Shown: positions 43,091 through 53,249 of the stretch, in pieces
How the letters are laid out: each line of letters starts with the position of its first letter
Numbering within the stretch: the first letter of the stretch is position 1
Source: Zymoseptoria tritici IPO323
Lineage: Eukaryota; Ascomycota; Dothideomycetes; Mycosphaerellales; Mycosphaerellaceae
Length of the DNA: 64,000 bases
NCBI RefSeq assembly: GCF_000219625.1
Contig: NC_018218.1
Location: forward strand, 3,348,001 to 3,412,000
Direction of reading: 5' to 3'
Program-made: the position numbers and the translations under genes
The notes under the pieces: model-generated
Database searches by the model: none
The model's input: only the letters and a program-made list of their open reading frames with translations
Told to the model about the DNA's origin: nothing

Positions 43091-44068
43091 ATGCCTCCAC
43101 GAATAAGACTGTCATTACCACGGCTCCGGCCAGCATCCGAATCGTCACCATACGTCTGCCGCCAATGCCGACATGCCTCGCTCGCGCGAGCAATCACTCC
43201 AGCGCCCTCGATCGAACGCTCCATCCAGGCCGCTCCTGCACTGACGAGATATCCACCGACCCAACCGCCTTCATACAAGCCCGCCGAATTTCGCAAAACT
43301 CAGCTCCACCGACAATACCAGTCTTTACTGCGCGCATCGCCGCTGATGCTAGTCTTCCAGCACAACAATCTGAAAGCGACCGAGTGGGTGGGTATACGGA
43401 GAGAACTGGCATCGGCTTTGAAGAAGGTGGACGATGAATTGGCTAAGAGTGGGAATGAGGACTTCATCGGCAGAGCTACCAAGGTGCAAGTGGTGCAGAC
43501 TGGCATATTTGCATCTGCATTAAAAGTGGTGGAGTTTTGGGACCCAAACTTTGACGAGGAATCGTCGAACAATAGATCAGCATCGGCTCATGGGCTATCG
43601 AAGAAGGCATTTCGAACTGCGCAGAACAAAAAGTTACAGCACGGACTGGAGCCACTTCTATCAGGACCGCTCGCCGTCTTGACTATACCTGCTGTCTCAC
43701 CGCAGCATCTCAAAGCCGCGATCTCGATTTTGGCACCATCGGCGCCAGACTTCCCTGCGCCCAAACGAAAGGCCAACCCTGGCTACCACGAGCCAGCGGT
43801 TCAAAATGGAATACAGAAGTTGATGCTTTTGGGCGCTCGGGTTGAGGGCAAAGTGTTTGACCTAGAGGGTGTGAAATGGGTGGGGGCCATTCAAGGCGGA
43901 CTCGATGGTCTTCGGGGACAATTGGTCGCTATGCTGCAAGGTGCTGCTGCTGGCATTACCACTACTCTTGAGGCTGCTTCAAAGAGTCTCTATCTAACGG
44001 TTGAGGGCCGAAGAGGAATGTTGGAGGAGGAGGAGAAAGGAAGCTCGGGGTCCAAGAGCGAGGCTTGA
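43091..44068 (+). CDS. MRPL11: Mitochondrial large-subunit ribosomal protein uL10m (YmL11-like)
   Basis: A 325-aa single-exon gene. The first 40 residues (MPPRIRLSLPRLRPASESSP, then RQCRHASLARAI) are basic and Ser-rich, as expected of a mitochondrial targeting sequence. The L10 fold follows: PAEFRKTQLHRQYQSLLRAS, then LMLVFQHNNLKATEWVGIRR, VQVVQTGIFASALKVVEFW, GPLAVLTI, LKAAISILAPSAP, KLMLLGARVEGKVFD and a C-terminal segment with GGLDGLRGQLVAML. uL10 anchors the L7/L12 stalk on the ribosome. The ATG at 43091 was chosen because the conserved and targeting sequences start there; upstream in-frame codons are leader. Confidence 0.85.
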   Translation: MPPRIRLSLPRLRPASESSPYVCRQCRHASLARAITPAPSIERSIQAAPALTRYPPTQPPSYKPAEFRKTQLHRQYQSLLRASPLMLVFQHNNLKATEWVGIRRELASALKKVDDELAKSGNEDFIGRATKVQVVQTGIFASALKVVEFWDPNFDEESSNNRSASAHGLSKKAFRTAQNKKLQHGLEPLLSGPLAVLTIPAVSPQHLKAAISILAPSAPDFPAPKRKANPGYHEPAVQNGIQKLMLLGARVEGKVFDLEGVKWVGAIQGGLDGLRGQLVAMLQGAAAGITTTLEAASKSLYLTVEGRRGMLEEEEKGSSGSKSEA

Positions 44069-44544
44069 ATGGCCTAGGGAAATCGCCTGAATGTTGTCAT
44101 ACCGTGATCGGGAGGAGATCTTATACAAATTACACGGCATTTAACGTGCCTGTCTTGATGCCTGCCGCGGCCGATTCCACACTTCCACAACATGTAGCCT
44201 AGAGGTTACTTCGACCGTCGCGTGGCACAAATGCCTTCCCAGACGACAGCATACACATCCTGCTCCTCAAAATGTCTATCGGCAGAGAAAGCATGTAATC
44301 TGCGTTCGGAGGCGCTAGTAGCCAGCAAGGCCCGTACACGGTACACGCAGTTGAGGTAGTAGGTGAATGGTCCAATATCTTGGCACAAGGGCATCCTTAA
44401 ACTCTCCTCCAGTGACGATGCGCGTCGGCTGACTCTTCCACGAGCCACGCAAGATCCCTTGCTCGATGGGCAGATATATCTTGACAGCATCCCCCTCCTC
44501 TAGCAGGTCTGCACTGCCACTCGCTCGGTGTAGTCTGTCTCGCG
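44069..44544. other. Intergenic, no gene recognised
   Basis: 3' flank of uL10m and 5' flank of the sphingoid-base kinase. No supported feature. Confidence 0.4.
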
Positions 44545-46161
44545 ATGCACAACCACGTTCACAATCCATTCGATGACCCGGCTGGCTCCGACACATCGCT
44601 CGAGAGCACCGAAGCTGTCCTGACCGTCGGCCGGAACGCTACACTTACACTGGCAACAGACGCTCTGATCGTGCTGGATGAGGGTCTACGCCATCGAAGA
44701 GCTGCCTCGAATTGCTGCGGTCTGCTGCCACAATTGTCGAAAACCACGCGAGCGATACCTTTCCACAATGTCCTCTGGGCAGAATTGAACGACTTCGATG
44801 TGAATGTGCATTACACTCAGACTGTGGGTCGCAAAAGCAAAGGGTGTAGGGTCGCCCTCATCACATACAATGTCACGGATAAGAGCACGCATGCGCACGC
44901 GAAACGGTGGGTAGAGAATCTGCTGGCTCGGGCATATCCTCCGAATACGCAGAGGCGAAAGCGAGTTAAAGTGTTGATCAACCCGTTCGGTGGGCAAGGA
45001 TACGCGGAGAAGTCGTGGAGGAAGGAGATAGAGCCCATCTTTGCCGCTGCGAATTGTGTTGTGGACGTGGAGAGGACGCAATACAGAGGCCATGCTGTCG
45101 AAATCGCACAGAATCTGGATATCGATGCGTACGATGTGGTAGCCTGCGCTTCGGGTGATGGGCTGCCCCATGAAGTGTTCAACGGACTGGCAAAGCACAA
45201 GACACCGAAGCTTGCACTCCGCAAGATAGCAGTCGTCCAGCTGCCATGCGGGACTGGAAATGCTATGAGCTTGAATCTGAGTGGCACAGACTCGCCATCG
45301 CTTGCTTCTCTGGAGATTGTCAAAGGAACGAGGACACCGCTTGATCTGGTTGCCATCACCCAAGGTGACAAGACGTACTACAGCTTCCTCTCCCAAGCCG
45401 TGGGCATCATCGCCGAGTCCGATCTCGGAACTGACAACTTGCGATGGATGGGATCGTTCCGCTTCACCTGGGGCATTCTCGTGCGACTGCTCGGGAAGAC
45501 GATTTATCCGGCGGAGGTTTCACTGGTGGTGGACTCGGACGACAAAAGACTGATCAAGGAGACGTACCGACAGGTGGCCGAGGAGCATGAAGCTGCTAGA
45601 GCGAAGCACTTATGTCGTGCGACGTATGAGGATGATCTACCCCAGGGCGACAACGCACAACTCCCCGAGTTACGATTCGGCACGGTCACGGATCCTCTCC
45701 CATCGAACTTTGCAACTCGAGACATTGCAAATCTGGGCAACTTTTACGTCGGAAATATGTGTTACATGTCGGGGGACGCACCTTTTTTCACCGCAACATT
45801 GCCCTCTGATGGCAAGATGGACATGGTCATCGCGCCGGGCGATATGGCCCGAATGACAGCTATTCGAATGCTCACGACGGTCGAGCAAGGCACTCTCATC
45901 AACTTTCCGGAAATTTCGTACTCGAAAGTCCTGGCCTACCGCATCACACCGCGCATGGCACCCGTCCCAACGGAACGCCGCCTTCGCTCAAAGGTCGGTC
46001 GATGGCTGGGCGGCGCTAGCAAGCAGAAGGAAGGATTGATATCTATTGACGGCGAGCAAGTCCCGTTTGAACCCTTCCAGGGGGAAGTTGTTCCCAAACT
46101 TGGAACAGTACTCTCGAAGAGCGGTGCGATTTATGAAATTGGTGGTCTGGCTCCGCTGTAG
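44545..46161 (+). CDS. LCB4: Sphingoid long-chain base kinase (Lcb4/Lcb5, sphingosine kinase family)
   Basis: A 538-aa single-exon gene. The diacylglycerol-kinase-type catalytic domain spans roughly residues 135-275: KVLINPFGGQGYAEK (nucleotide-binding loop, about residue 144), VDVERTQYRGHAVEIAQNLD, the catalytic SGDGLPHEVFNGL (about 203) and LPCGTGNAMS (about 234). The C-terminal half includes FLSQAVGIIAESDLGTDNLR and the closing SIDGEQVPFEPFQGEVVP seen in the family. The enzyme phosphorylates sphingoid bases (phytosphingosine, dihydrosphingosine) at membranes, feeding sphingolipid turnover and stress signalling. Whether it is the Lcb4 or Lcb5 type cannot be said, as most filamentous fungi have one. 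Confidence 0.9.
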   Translation: MHNHVHNPFDDPAGSDTSLESTEAVLTVGRNATLTLATDALIVLDEGLRHRRAASNCCGLLPQLSKTTRAIPFHNVLWAELNDFDVNVHYTQTVGRKSKGCRVALITYNVTDKSTHAHAKRWVENLLARAYPPNTQRRKRVKVLINPFGGQGYAEKSWRKEIEPIFAAANCVVDVERTQYRGHAVEIAQNLDIDAYDVVACASGDGLPHEVFNGLAKHKTPKLALRKIAVVQLPCGTGNAMSLNLSGTDSPSLASLEIVKGTRTPLDLVAITQGDKTYYSFLSQAVGIIAESDLGTDNLRWMGSFRFTWGILVRLLGKTIYPAEVSLVVDSDDKRLIKETYRQVAEEHEAARAKHLCRATYEDDLPQGDNAQLPELRFGTVTDPLPSNFATRDIANLGNFYVGNMCYMSGDAPFFTATLPSDGKMDMVIAPGDMARMTAIRMLTTVEQGTLINFPEISYSKVLAYRITPRMAPVPTERRLRSKVGRWLGGASKQKEGLISIDGEQVPFEPFQGEVVPKLGTVLSKSGAIYEIGGLAPL

Positions 46162-46379
46162 TAGCGGAAGACTATGCTTAGGAAATGATTGGCGTTCGGC
46201 GGATTGAGTGAAGCATTGGAAAAGCGAGGATACCCTGGATCTAGAGTCATATGGCGGTGTTAATTTGAATTGATATATCTCACAAGATGCTTTCTGTTCC
46301 CTCATCTGCCTCGCCATGAACAAGCTGAATGATATACGTCCATCTGCACGGTGCTAGTTACGATCCATCGATCGATCGC

Positions 46380-46834
46380 CTAGGCATGCTCTCTAGCCTT
46401 TCTTGACGACCCTGGACTCGCGCCGACCGCAGTCTTCGCCTTTGATGCTTTGCCATCTGCTGGAGCGCCGCCAGAGCTCATGCGCTCTTTGCCCTTCCTG
46501 CTCGGCTTCGATTCATTCCCCGCTCTGCGAGTGAAGTCCTCCTTCCACTTTAGGCGATTTGCTTCGTCCTCGGCTGAAAAGCCTGCGATCTTGTTTTGAA
46601 AGTGCACTCGAGTTTGTGCAATGGTCTGACGGAGGTCAGTCTTGTTGCAAATCTGAAATCACGATCTCCGAGACGATATACCTCGCCGCGTTGGAATGAA
46701 ATCCAGCTGAGTTTCTCGTAGCTCTGCAATATCTGTGTGGCGCGGTTCCGTTCGTTCAGGGAATCGAATGATTCGGGACTTCGGGCTGGTCTCGATGATT
46801 TGAGCGTTGAGCGCGGATTGGTCGACGTCATCAT
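46380..46834 (-). CDS. Small conserved fungal protein, unknown function
   Basis: Minus-strand exons 46682-46834 and 46380-46625 give 132 aa. The join reads SYEKLSWISFQRGETIAQTR followed by VHFQNKIAGFSAEDEANRLK. Intron 46626-46681 is 56 nt, with donor GTATAT, branch CTGAC and acceptor CGTCAG. The N-terminus is Ser/Thr-rich, a helical core spans about residues 25-85, and the tail is basic and low-complexity (RKGKERMSSGG). I have the impression of a family with an N-x-R-x-R-A-x-Q-I-L-Q-S-Y-E core in ascomycetes, but cannot name it. Two adjacent Met codons (46834, 46831) could start it. Confidence 0.6.
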
Positions 46835-47552
46835 TGGTGCTGCAAGCCCGGGTTGGGGCTATAATAACAGAAGGACCAGATCCTCTAGAGAGTGTTGTTC
46901 GTGCAAAAGCTCTTGGACGGTAAAGACTAAAGAAGCAAGTTTCGTGAGGGGTGCCTCTATCAACTCGTCTTTTCGATCAATTATGCCCGAAAGTCCGTTC
47001 AATGGGGAGGATCTGCTGCCCCTGTCCAGATTGCCTTTGAGATCGAACCACGATGTGAACGAGGATGCCGCAGGAAGTGGTCATATTGTGGGAAACATTG
47101 AGCTGGGCGTGGGGGTTACCACGCACTTCTCCCGAGAAATTGGCTCAATCCTGGTCACACTGGTTGTAGTAGGATTGTGGACACATTTGACGGCAATAAT
47201 GTTGTCAGTCGGCGATGTAGACGTGACGTCGGATGAGGTTTGAAAGAGCTGGTGTGGCTGGCCCGTCTGGAGGCTTGAAGCTCTGATGAAGTGGAACCCT
47301 TGATCGTCCTCCACGCGTCTTCCCTGGAGCTGAAAGTCTCGAATGTGATGTCAGAAGTGCACAACATTCCTTGACAACCTTGAAACCACCAAAAGGAAGA
47401 CAACGATCCTTGTGGAAGGCCAAAGCTGTGCGATCTGTTGAAGACTGGACTGCATGTCGTTCAAACCCCAGGAATACTCGGTCCGGCGGTAGAGGAGCAC
47501 GAGGACGACGTTGTGCTACCGTTGGGGTGACAGTATTTCACTTCCGAACGCA
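46835..47552. other. Divergent intergenic region
   Basis: 718 bp shared by the small gene on the minus strand and the membrane protein gene on the plus strand. The frame at 46737-47243 overlaps the small gene antisense and is treated as a shadow. Confidence 0.4.
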
Positions 47553-49442
47553 ATGCCTCCACGACTGGCGAACCCATTCTCCTACCTACCCCGGCGCCTG
47601 CAGATAGTGGTCTCACTCACCGGAGCCATACTGCTGTGCATCGTCTTCCTGGGCACGTCACGGACCGACGATTTCGACCCATACCTGAACAAAGTCCCGT
47701 ACGGCCCTCGACTACAAGGAGGCGTACACCAGGCCATCGATAACGCCCAGCATGTAGTCGATCGCCTGCCAAATCCTTTTGGCACACCGGCACACAAACC
47801 ACCACCAGAGCAAGAGAACAGCGAGAGCGGAGAAGCGAGATGGTATAGCGACTGGAAATGGAGAAGTCCGTTCAGTAGTGATACGACCTTGGACGAAGAC
47901 CGGGCTGTCTTGCCACCGTTGAAGGAACGACCGCCCGTCTACACATACTACGACAGTTCGGATAGAAGGAAAGATGAGAAGAGCAAGCGGGCGGAGCTTG
48001 AATTGTTGTTGATATGGCGTAGAGCGTGGTGGGCTCAAGGATTTCGGCCGGTCATATTGAGCAAGAGCGAAGCTATAAACAATCCGCTGTATCAGACAGT
48101 GCAGGGCACAGATTTACACGCTGGACTGGAGCATGAACTTTTTCGATGGCTTGCTTGGGGAAATATGGGCACAGGTATCTTGGCCAATTTTCTCGCTCTG
48201 CCTATGGCTTCGTACAATGATCCTCTTCTGTCTTTCCTTCGCCGTGGCGAGTACCCGACTCTTGCTAGCTATGAGGGACTTGGAAGTGGACTGTATGTTG
48301 GCACGAAGGAAGAAGTTGCGGCCGCTTTGAAAGAGGCCATCGGATCGCCAGCGTTCAAGAGTGCGAAACATTTGGATCAAGCTCTGGGCGCTGGCACAGT
48401 CAAGGTTGAGAGCAACCCCGGGTCGATTGCGTTCTACGGGATAGCGACTTTGAAGGAAAAGTACGAGCCGATCAAGGCGTTGCTGGACGCGGAGCACATT
48501 GGCGAGGCGATGGAATTACTGCCAGACTTGATCAACAGCCACCTACATCTCACATGGCAGAATCTGTTTCCAAAGGGCATCGCGGTACTGAAACCGATTC
48601 CAGAGAGCACCACCGCTCTCATCGAACCTGCGATTGAGATTGCACGAAATCTATCCCAATGCCCGCTCAGCTCGATCCCAACTTCATGCCCGCCGAACAA
48701 TCCAAAGTGCAGACCATGCGTTGCGAATCAAGTGCTCATCAGCACTCCCAAGGTGTTCCGAAACGACAGCTCGCTGTTCACGATTGGTACTGTGCCGCAT
48801 CCATACACCATCCAAAGTCTGGTAAGACAGATAGATAGCAAGGCCATGAATGTGCGCTTCATTCGCCGCGAAACGAAACGAGATATCTGGATCCAGGCCG
48901 CCACGAAAGAGCTGCTCGGAACCGGCCTCTCCGCTTTTGCTCGATTGTCGCCTTTCAAGAATGCTGTCGCATCTGATTTCGGCAGCGCATGCTCTCTATG
49001 GCTCACCGCGGAGCACCCTCCCGACATGAAGAATGAGCAAGACGCTGCAGAGCTGGATTGGGTGTTTGGCTTTCGCATCCCACGCGAGACGATACCATCT
49101 GGCAAGAGCGAAACACCAGTCCCAGGCCCTGAAAGGAGACCTCCACCTCCAAAGGCGGAATTTGGTGACGGTCCTGTACCGACCAAGGGCGACCTGCAAC
49201 AAGAGCGTACGCTTTATGAAAAAGCCAAGGCTGGCCTCAGGGATGGGGCGAAACCGGGTGTCAAGCTCGCTGAGGGCATCAAGGCTGCCATTGAAGCGTG
49301 GAATGTGGCAGATACTGAGGCGTGGAAGTTCGTCCGGGCGTACGATGCGCGGAGACGGATGGAGAGACGACAGTGGCAAAAGGAGGAGTCAGCGTTCACT
49401 GGCAAAGGAGTGATCGGCAGATGGACTGATAAGGTCGAGTAG
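47553..49442 (+). CDS. Fungal type II membrane protein of unknown function
   Basis: A 629-aa single-exon gene. A short basic N-terminus (MPPRLANPFSYLPRRLQ) is followed by a transmembrane segment at about residues 18-34 (IVVSLTGAILLCIVFLG). Positive charge before and acidic sequence after suggest a type II signal anchor with the bulk in the lumen of the secretory pathway. The body contains LLLIWRRAWWAQGFRPVILS and ELFRWLAWGNMGTGILANFL, which recall glycosyltransferase-like folds, plus a Cys-rich CPLSSIPTSCPPNNPKCRPC. No catalytic motif such as DxD is evident in the part I could read confidently, so no enzyme is claimed. The C-terminus is helical and charged. Confidence 0.7.
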   Translation: MPPRLANPFSYLPRRLQIVVSLTGAILLCIVFLGTSRTDDFDPYLNKVPYGPRLQGGVHQAIDNAQHVVDRLPNPFGTPAHKPPPEQENSESGEARWYSDWKWRSPFSSDTTLDEDRAVLPPLKERPPVYTYYDSSDRRKDEKSKRAELELLLIWRRAWWAQGFRPVILSKSEAINNPLYQTVQGTDLHAGLEHELFRWLAWGNMGTGILANFLALPMASYNDPLLSFLRRGEYPTLASYEGLGSGLYVGTKEEVAAALKEAIGSPAFKSAKHLDQALGAGTVKVESNPGSIAFYGIATLKEKYEPIKALLDAEHIGEAMELLPDLINSHLHLTWQNLFPKGIAVLKPIPESTTALIEPAIEIARNLSQCPLSSIPTSCPPNNPKCRPCVANQVLISTPKVFRNDSSLFTIGTVPHPYTIQSLVRQIDSKAMNVRFIRRETKRDIWIQAATKELLGTGLSAFARLSPFKNAVASDFGSACSLWLTAEHPPDMKNEQDAAELDWVFGFRIPRETIPSGKSETPVPGPERRPPPPKAEFGDGPVPTKGDLQQERTLYEKAKAGLRDGAKPGVKLAEGIKAAIEAWNVADTEAWKFVRAYDARRRMERRQWQKEESAFTGKGVIGRWTDKVE

Positions 49443-49799
49443 ACTTTATGACATTGCATTCTGTCCTTTCAGTAACTTGGCGACGGCGTTCTGGTCTGTA
49501 TATCTTATTGCGTGTTGATGTAGGTCATTGTGGCGGGAGGAGATCGATGCGAGAGAAGAGATTGAAAGAACACACAAGTCATTGAGGCACTCACGCTGAC
49601 AAGCCAAGCAGCAGCAGTCAGTGGCGAGGAAAGTGATACAGCAACTGCCCTATCTGATGTCTGTGCACTTCCCTGCTATCGAGCACAAGAAGCAACTCCA
49701 TCTTCTTTCTCCTCGACCTACTGACGAGACACGATATTAGCCATCATCACTTTCTCTGGCATCTTTAATTTCAGCATTCGTTTCCTTGCGAAGCCTACC
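49443..49799. other. Intergenic, 5' flank of the 49800 gene
   Basis: Contains pyrimidine-rich leader-like sequence (ttctttctcctcgacc) before 49800. No gene. Confidence 0.4.
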
Positions 49800-50438
49800 A
49801 TGAGCCAAAGGCATCTTGAGGTCGCAGGTGAGAACCGGCATGCGCTGATACCCGATGAACAGCGCAAACCATCCGAGGAGGAGCTCGATCAAGACATTGC
49901 GCAACCAATCTCACCGACTTCAATTCTACCATCGATCGAGGCGCAGGCTACTACGCAATCGCCAGCAGAAAATCCCTTAGACCAGACACTCCTCAATACT
50001 GCAAAAGCACGAGCGTCACAAGCACCGGGATCAGTATTCGCAAAGCCGATTCTTCCAGCTTCCACCTATTCAGAAGCGCCGGACCGGCGTGACAGCAATC
50101 GGGACGATGAACCCCAGCACAAGCGCCGAAAGACAGAGGAAGAAGGCCTTGAGCGACAAGGTCAAACATCGCTTCCCGCAGCTCGAGCGATCATCCGCGA
50201 AGGGACGCCCATGCCGTTCACTGTCAATCACCCCAGACATGGTGCAACAACCTATCGCCACATAGCCGACGACGACCTTCAATCCCGAAAGCGTCCCGAT
50301 CTTGACTTGCGACCGCCTTGCAAGACCCACGTGGAGCTCAAGGGATTGAAGCGCACAATCCACGCCTTTGAAGAATGGAGCTTGAATCAGACTCTATCGC
50401 AACCGGGCGAGGCTCCATGGATGCAGGAACTGTTTTAG
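49800..50438 (+). CDS. Unknown nuclear-type protein, 212 aa; may be the 5' part of the MYND gene
   Basis: The frame runs from the ATG at 49800 to TAG 50436-50438. The first 110 residues are disordered (Gln/Ser/Pro) and end in an NLS-like HKRRKTEEE. The second half is more ordered (KTHVELKGLKRTIHAFEEWS, then APWMQELF). Directly after the TAG the same frame stays open, encoding DGQTAFHGERAKTYNDRMRH and further charged sequence to about 50546, where GTGTGTGC could be a splice donor. The sequence beyond the stop looks as coding as that before it. The locus may therefore be one gene with 50768-52696, interrupted by nonsense codons, or the stop may be genuine. Confidence 0.5.
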   Translation: MSQRHLEVAGENRHALIPDEQRKPSEEELDQDIAQPISPTSILPSIEAQATTQSPAENPLDQTLLNTAKARASQAPGSVFAKPILPASTYSEAPDRRDSNRDDEPQHKRRKTEEEGLERQGQTSLPAARAIIREGTPMPFTVNHPRHGATTYRHIADDDLQSRKRPDLDLRPPCKTHVELKGLKRTIHAFEEWSLNQTLSQPGEAPWMQELF

Positions 50439-50767
50439 GATGGACAGACGGCATTCCATGGGGAACGGGCGAAGACTTATAATGATCGGATGAGGCATGA
50501 TCGAGAGGAGGACAAACACCAGCGGAAGCTCTATTACTCAAGAAAGGTGTGTGCTTCGTTCCCGTCTTACGGTCTGCGAGATCCTGACAAGTCATCAAGG
50601 GAGCTGGACCGGGGGACACGCCATCAGATCGCTGGCTCGTGCGGCCGAAGCGACGACTCAGCCGCTCAAGCAGTGTCGTACCCTCGCCATTTTCGCCGCC
50701 AAACAAGCGCCTCAAGCGCTCATCCAGTGCGGGTGCCTCTCCGCGAGCTGATATCTCTGCGCCGTTC

Positions 50768-52252
50768 ATGCAGCGAGAGAGCTACGTTGCTAGATCGCCT
50801 GGCGCATCACCACGTCCGGTGAACTTGACTTTGCCATTATTCAAATCAAGATCTCACGACGTTCTTCGGACTTGTGCGACATGTGGAATTAACGAATCTC
50901 AACCCGGAGTAGTGTTAGGTCTCTGCACGAGGTGCAACCTCGGACCCTACTATTGCTCTGTGAAGTGTGAGAAGGCAAATTGGAAAGTCCATCAATTCGT
51001 GTGTGCGAAAATCCTGGAGCAAAAGAGGCGTTGGGTCATTCCTATGGTGCCTATGGTGGAAGATGAACCCGAACGCAGCTCCTCGGGAGACTCTGAACCC
51101 GAACGCAGCTCCTCGGACGAACCTGACCAGAACATGCCGGACGCACCCGACCACAACTTCCAAGACGAACCCGGTCATATCAATCAAGACGAAGCGCCGG
51201 AGTGTGCAGTGTGCAGCGCAGAAGAGAATCTCGTCCCTTGCTCGGGCTGCCGGAACATCCACTATTGCTCGACTGAGTGTGCGCAGCTTGATCACGACTT
51301 TCATAGTGGCAACTGTGACAGACCAGGTCTCGTTGAGATCGCAGATCCACTTACCGGAGGCAAATATCCCATATGCGCAAACTGCAGTCGCAAGAAGTCG
51401 AAGGAGGGTCTTCCTTTGCTGCACTGTGGACGGTGCCGCAAGATGCACTACTGCGGCGATGCGTGCGCCGAGAAGCACTGGGCGTGGCATTCACTTACCT
51501 GCAAGGCTGCTGGGAAAGAGCCTTCCGTATCTTCGTCTTCCTCTCAAGGGCCTGCGAACGAGACGCCTCAACGCCGGCAAAAGATCGTGGAGTGCGCGAA
51601 TTGCAGCGACGGGCAATCAGTTGGCGGTGGACCATTGGGATACTGCACTATATGTGGGCTTGTCCGCTACTGTTCTTCGGATTGTGAGCAAGCAGATCGG
51701 GAGTGGCATTCGCTCACATGTCGCCGAAGGGAGGACATTGCTAGCGAGTCAAAGTCTGGTGGTCCCACGTATCTGGACAACAACATTGACAACAACTTTT
51801 CCGGCGGTCCGAAGATTCGCCTTGCTCCCAAGAAGAAGGCTATCAAATCGACTCGTCCTTTGGTCTCTCCAGAGCACGTGAACCAGAAAGCTATCGAACT
51901 CAATAAGCTCATCGAAGAAGGCGGCAGACTCTTTCTTGACGACGGCCTCGCCGGGCGCCGGACTCCCTCTTCCCCAACGACAACCGCATCCTCCGACTCC
52001 TCGCCCACCCGCAAACCGCGCGATCGATCGCGAACTCCACCTCAATCCCGACCGCAACGAACACCTCCGCCTCAAAATCTGCCTCCACGTCTCTCACCCG
52101 AACCATCTCTCGTCCGTATTCTTTCCCACCAACCCACGCCGCCTCACTTCCGTACCCTGTCCTTCCTCACCAACCTGCAACCCGACCACTGGACCGACGG
52201 CGCTGCCCTTCTTCCTTTCGCAGTCTACAACCCAGCTCTACACGCCTATTAG
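50768..52252 (+). CDS. Protein with four MYND-type zinc fingers
   Basis: From the first in-frame ATG at 50768 to TAG 52250-52252, 494 aa. Four MYND fingers (C-x2-C...C-x2-C...YCS.C...H...C) begin near residues 36, 146, 203 and 276, with signatures GPYYCSVKCEKANWKVHQFVC, HYCSTECAQLDHDFHSGNC, HYCGDACAEKHWAWHSLTC and RYCSSDCEQADREWHSLTC. Between fingers 1 and 2 lies an acidic stretch with a short repeat (PERSSS). MYND fingers bind proline-rich peptides and usually act in protein-protein contacts. The frame is open upstream to about 50580 without an ATG, so a 5' exon is likely, perhaps from 49800-50546. The same frame also stays open after the TAG (see 52253-52696). Confidence 0.7.
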   Translation: MQRESYVARSPGASPRPVNLTLPLFKSRSHDVLRTCATCGINESQPGVVLGLCTRCNLGPYYCSVKCEKANWKVHQFVCAKILEQKRRWVIPMVPMVEDEPERSSSGDSEPERSSSDEPDQNMPDAPDHNFQDEPGHINQDEAPECAVCSAEENLVPCSGCRNIHYCSTECAQLDHDFHSGNCDRPGLVEIADPLTGGKYPICANCSRKKSKEGLPLLHCGRCRKMHYCGDACAEKHWAWHSLTCKAAGKEPSVSSSSSQGPANETPQRRQKIVECANCSDGQSVGGGPLGYCTICGLVRYCSSDCEQADREWHSLTCRRREDIASESKSGGPTYLDNNIDNNFSGGPKIRLAPKKKAIKSTRPLVSPEHVNQKAIELNKLIEEGGRLFLDDGLAGRRTPSSPTTTASSDSSPTRKPRDRSRTPPQSRPQRTPPPQNLPPRLSPEPSLVRILSHQPTPPHFRTLSFLTNLQPDHWTDGAALLPFAVYNPALHAY

Positions 52253-52696
52253 TCTTCGACGCCCGAGCTGCGAGCGTTCCGGTCTATTCTCTCCCATCCT
52301 GAAGAAGCCAATGCCAATCATATAGGGCGAGTCGACCGGTTCTACGACCATATGCCGCCTTCGGTGTACATGCGCTGGATCAAAGGCGCGAAACTCATCG
52401 ATGATGGAAGGAGCGTGCGTTTTGATGTCGTGAACCTTGGGAAGGAAGTCGAGGTTGGAGAGTATTGCTGGCTGGATGGCGATGCGATGCGGAGGGAATG
52501 GCTGGTGCCGTTGCAGGAATTTTGGGGGAGGGTCAGAGTGCAGGTCGAGGGGAGGGAGAGGAGGAGGGTTGTGGAGGAGGAGAGGGAGAAGGAGAGAGAA
52601 GTGGAGCGAAAGTTGAAGAAGGAGATGGTTGAGGAGGAGAAGAGAGTGAGACCAGAGGTGGAGAAGATTGGGCCAGGCAGCGAAGCGGAGTTATAG
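52253..52696 (+). pseudogene. In-frame continuation of the MYND protein after a TAG codon
   Basis: Immediately after TAG 52250-52252 the identical frame is open for 147 codons to TAG 52694-52696. It reads PELRAFRSILSHPEEANANH, FYDHMPPSVYMRWIKGAKLI, LGKEVEVGEYCWLDGDAM and then a long Glu/Arg/Lys helix (EEEREKEREVERKLKKEM). The sequence looks ordered and protein-like, joins smoothly to the preceding NPALHAY, and would be unlikely to stay open by chance. It may be the normal C-terminus cut off by a nonsense mutation (CAG to TAG), a stop-codon readthrough extension, or a sequencing error. An intron of at least 45 nt that removes the stop was not found. Confidence 0.5.
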
Positions 52697-53249
52697 ATGT
52701 TGCTAGTTTCGAGCACGCAACTCGTTGCAATGCGTGAGTGGAAGCCATGGTCAATCCTGTCGACATCACTTCACTTCACTTCACTCCATTGCCATTTGAG
52801 CACCGCGGCAAAGCACTGCGTCATGAGAGAAAATCGATGTGCGGATTCACAATTCTCGGTCAAGAAGTTTATACATTAACTCATGTGCGTCTTCTGATTC
52901 TGCATGTTCGTCATCTGGCCGCCCAAGAGTGGACTGCCGGAGCCTCTTTCCTCCCGCTCGACAAAGCGTTCTCAACAATCACGTCGTACCTATCTTTACT
53001 CATGCCAGAAGGTGGTATCATCGCTCCCAAAGAAAAAAAAGTCGTCTCTCTTCCTCGAATCTTCCCAAAAAAACCTCGTCACTCTCAATACCCAATGGCC
53101 CGTGTTGTGATTGCATGCTGGGTCTTTTCCGTGAGCCGTGGCGATTGTCCTCCCTTTGTGAAGTGAGGACAGTGTAGATCCGCGACTCCTGAAAGAGTCT
53201 TCCGTCCACTGCTTGCCGCACGTCGGTGTGTCGTTCGTTCGGAAATTGC
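52697..53249. other. Intergenic, no gene recognised
   Basis: Convergent 3' flanks. A short (TCACT)n run sits near 52765. Nothing else is supported. Confidence 0.4.

Noticed and set aside
52241..52252. An intron that would remove the TAG at 52250
   Set aside because: The only candidate (GTCTAC...ATTAG) would be about 30 nt, below the size of any intron seen here, with no branch point.
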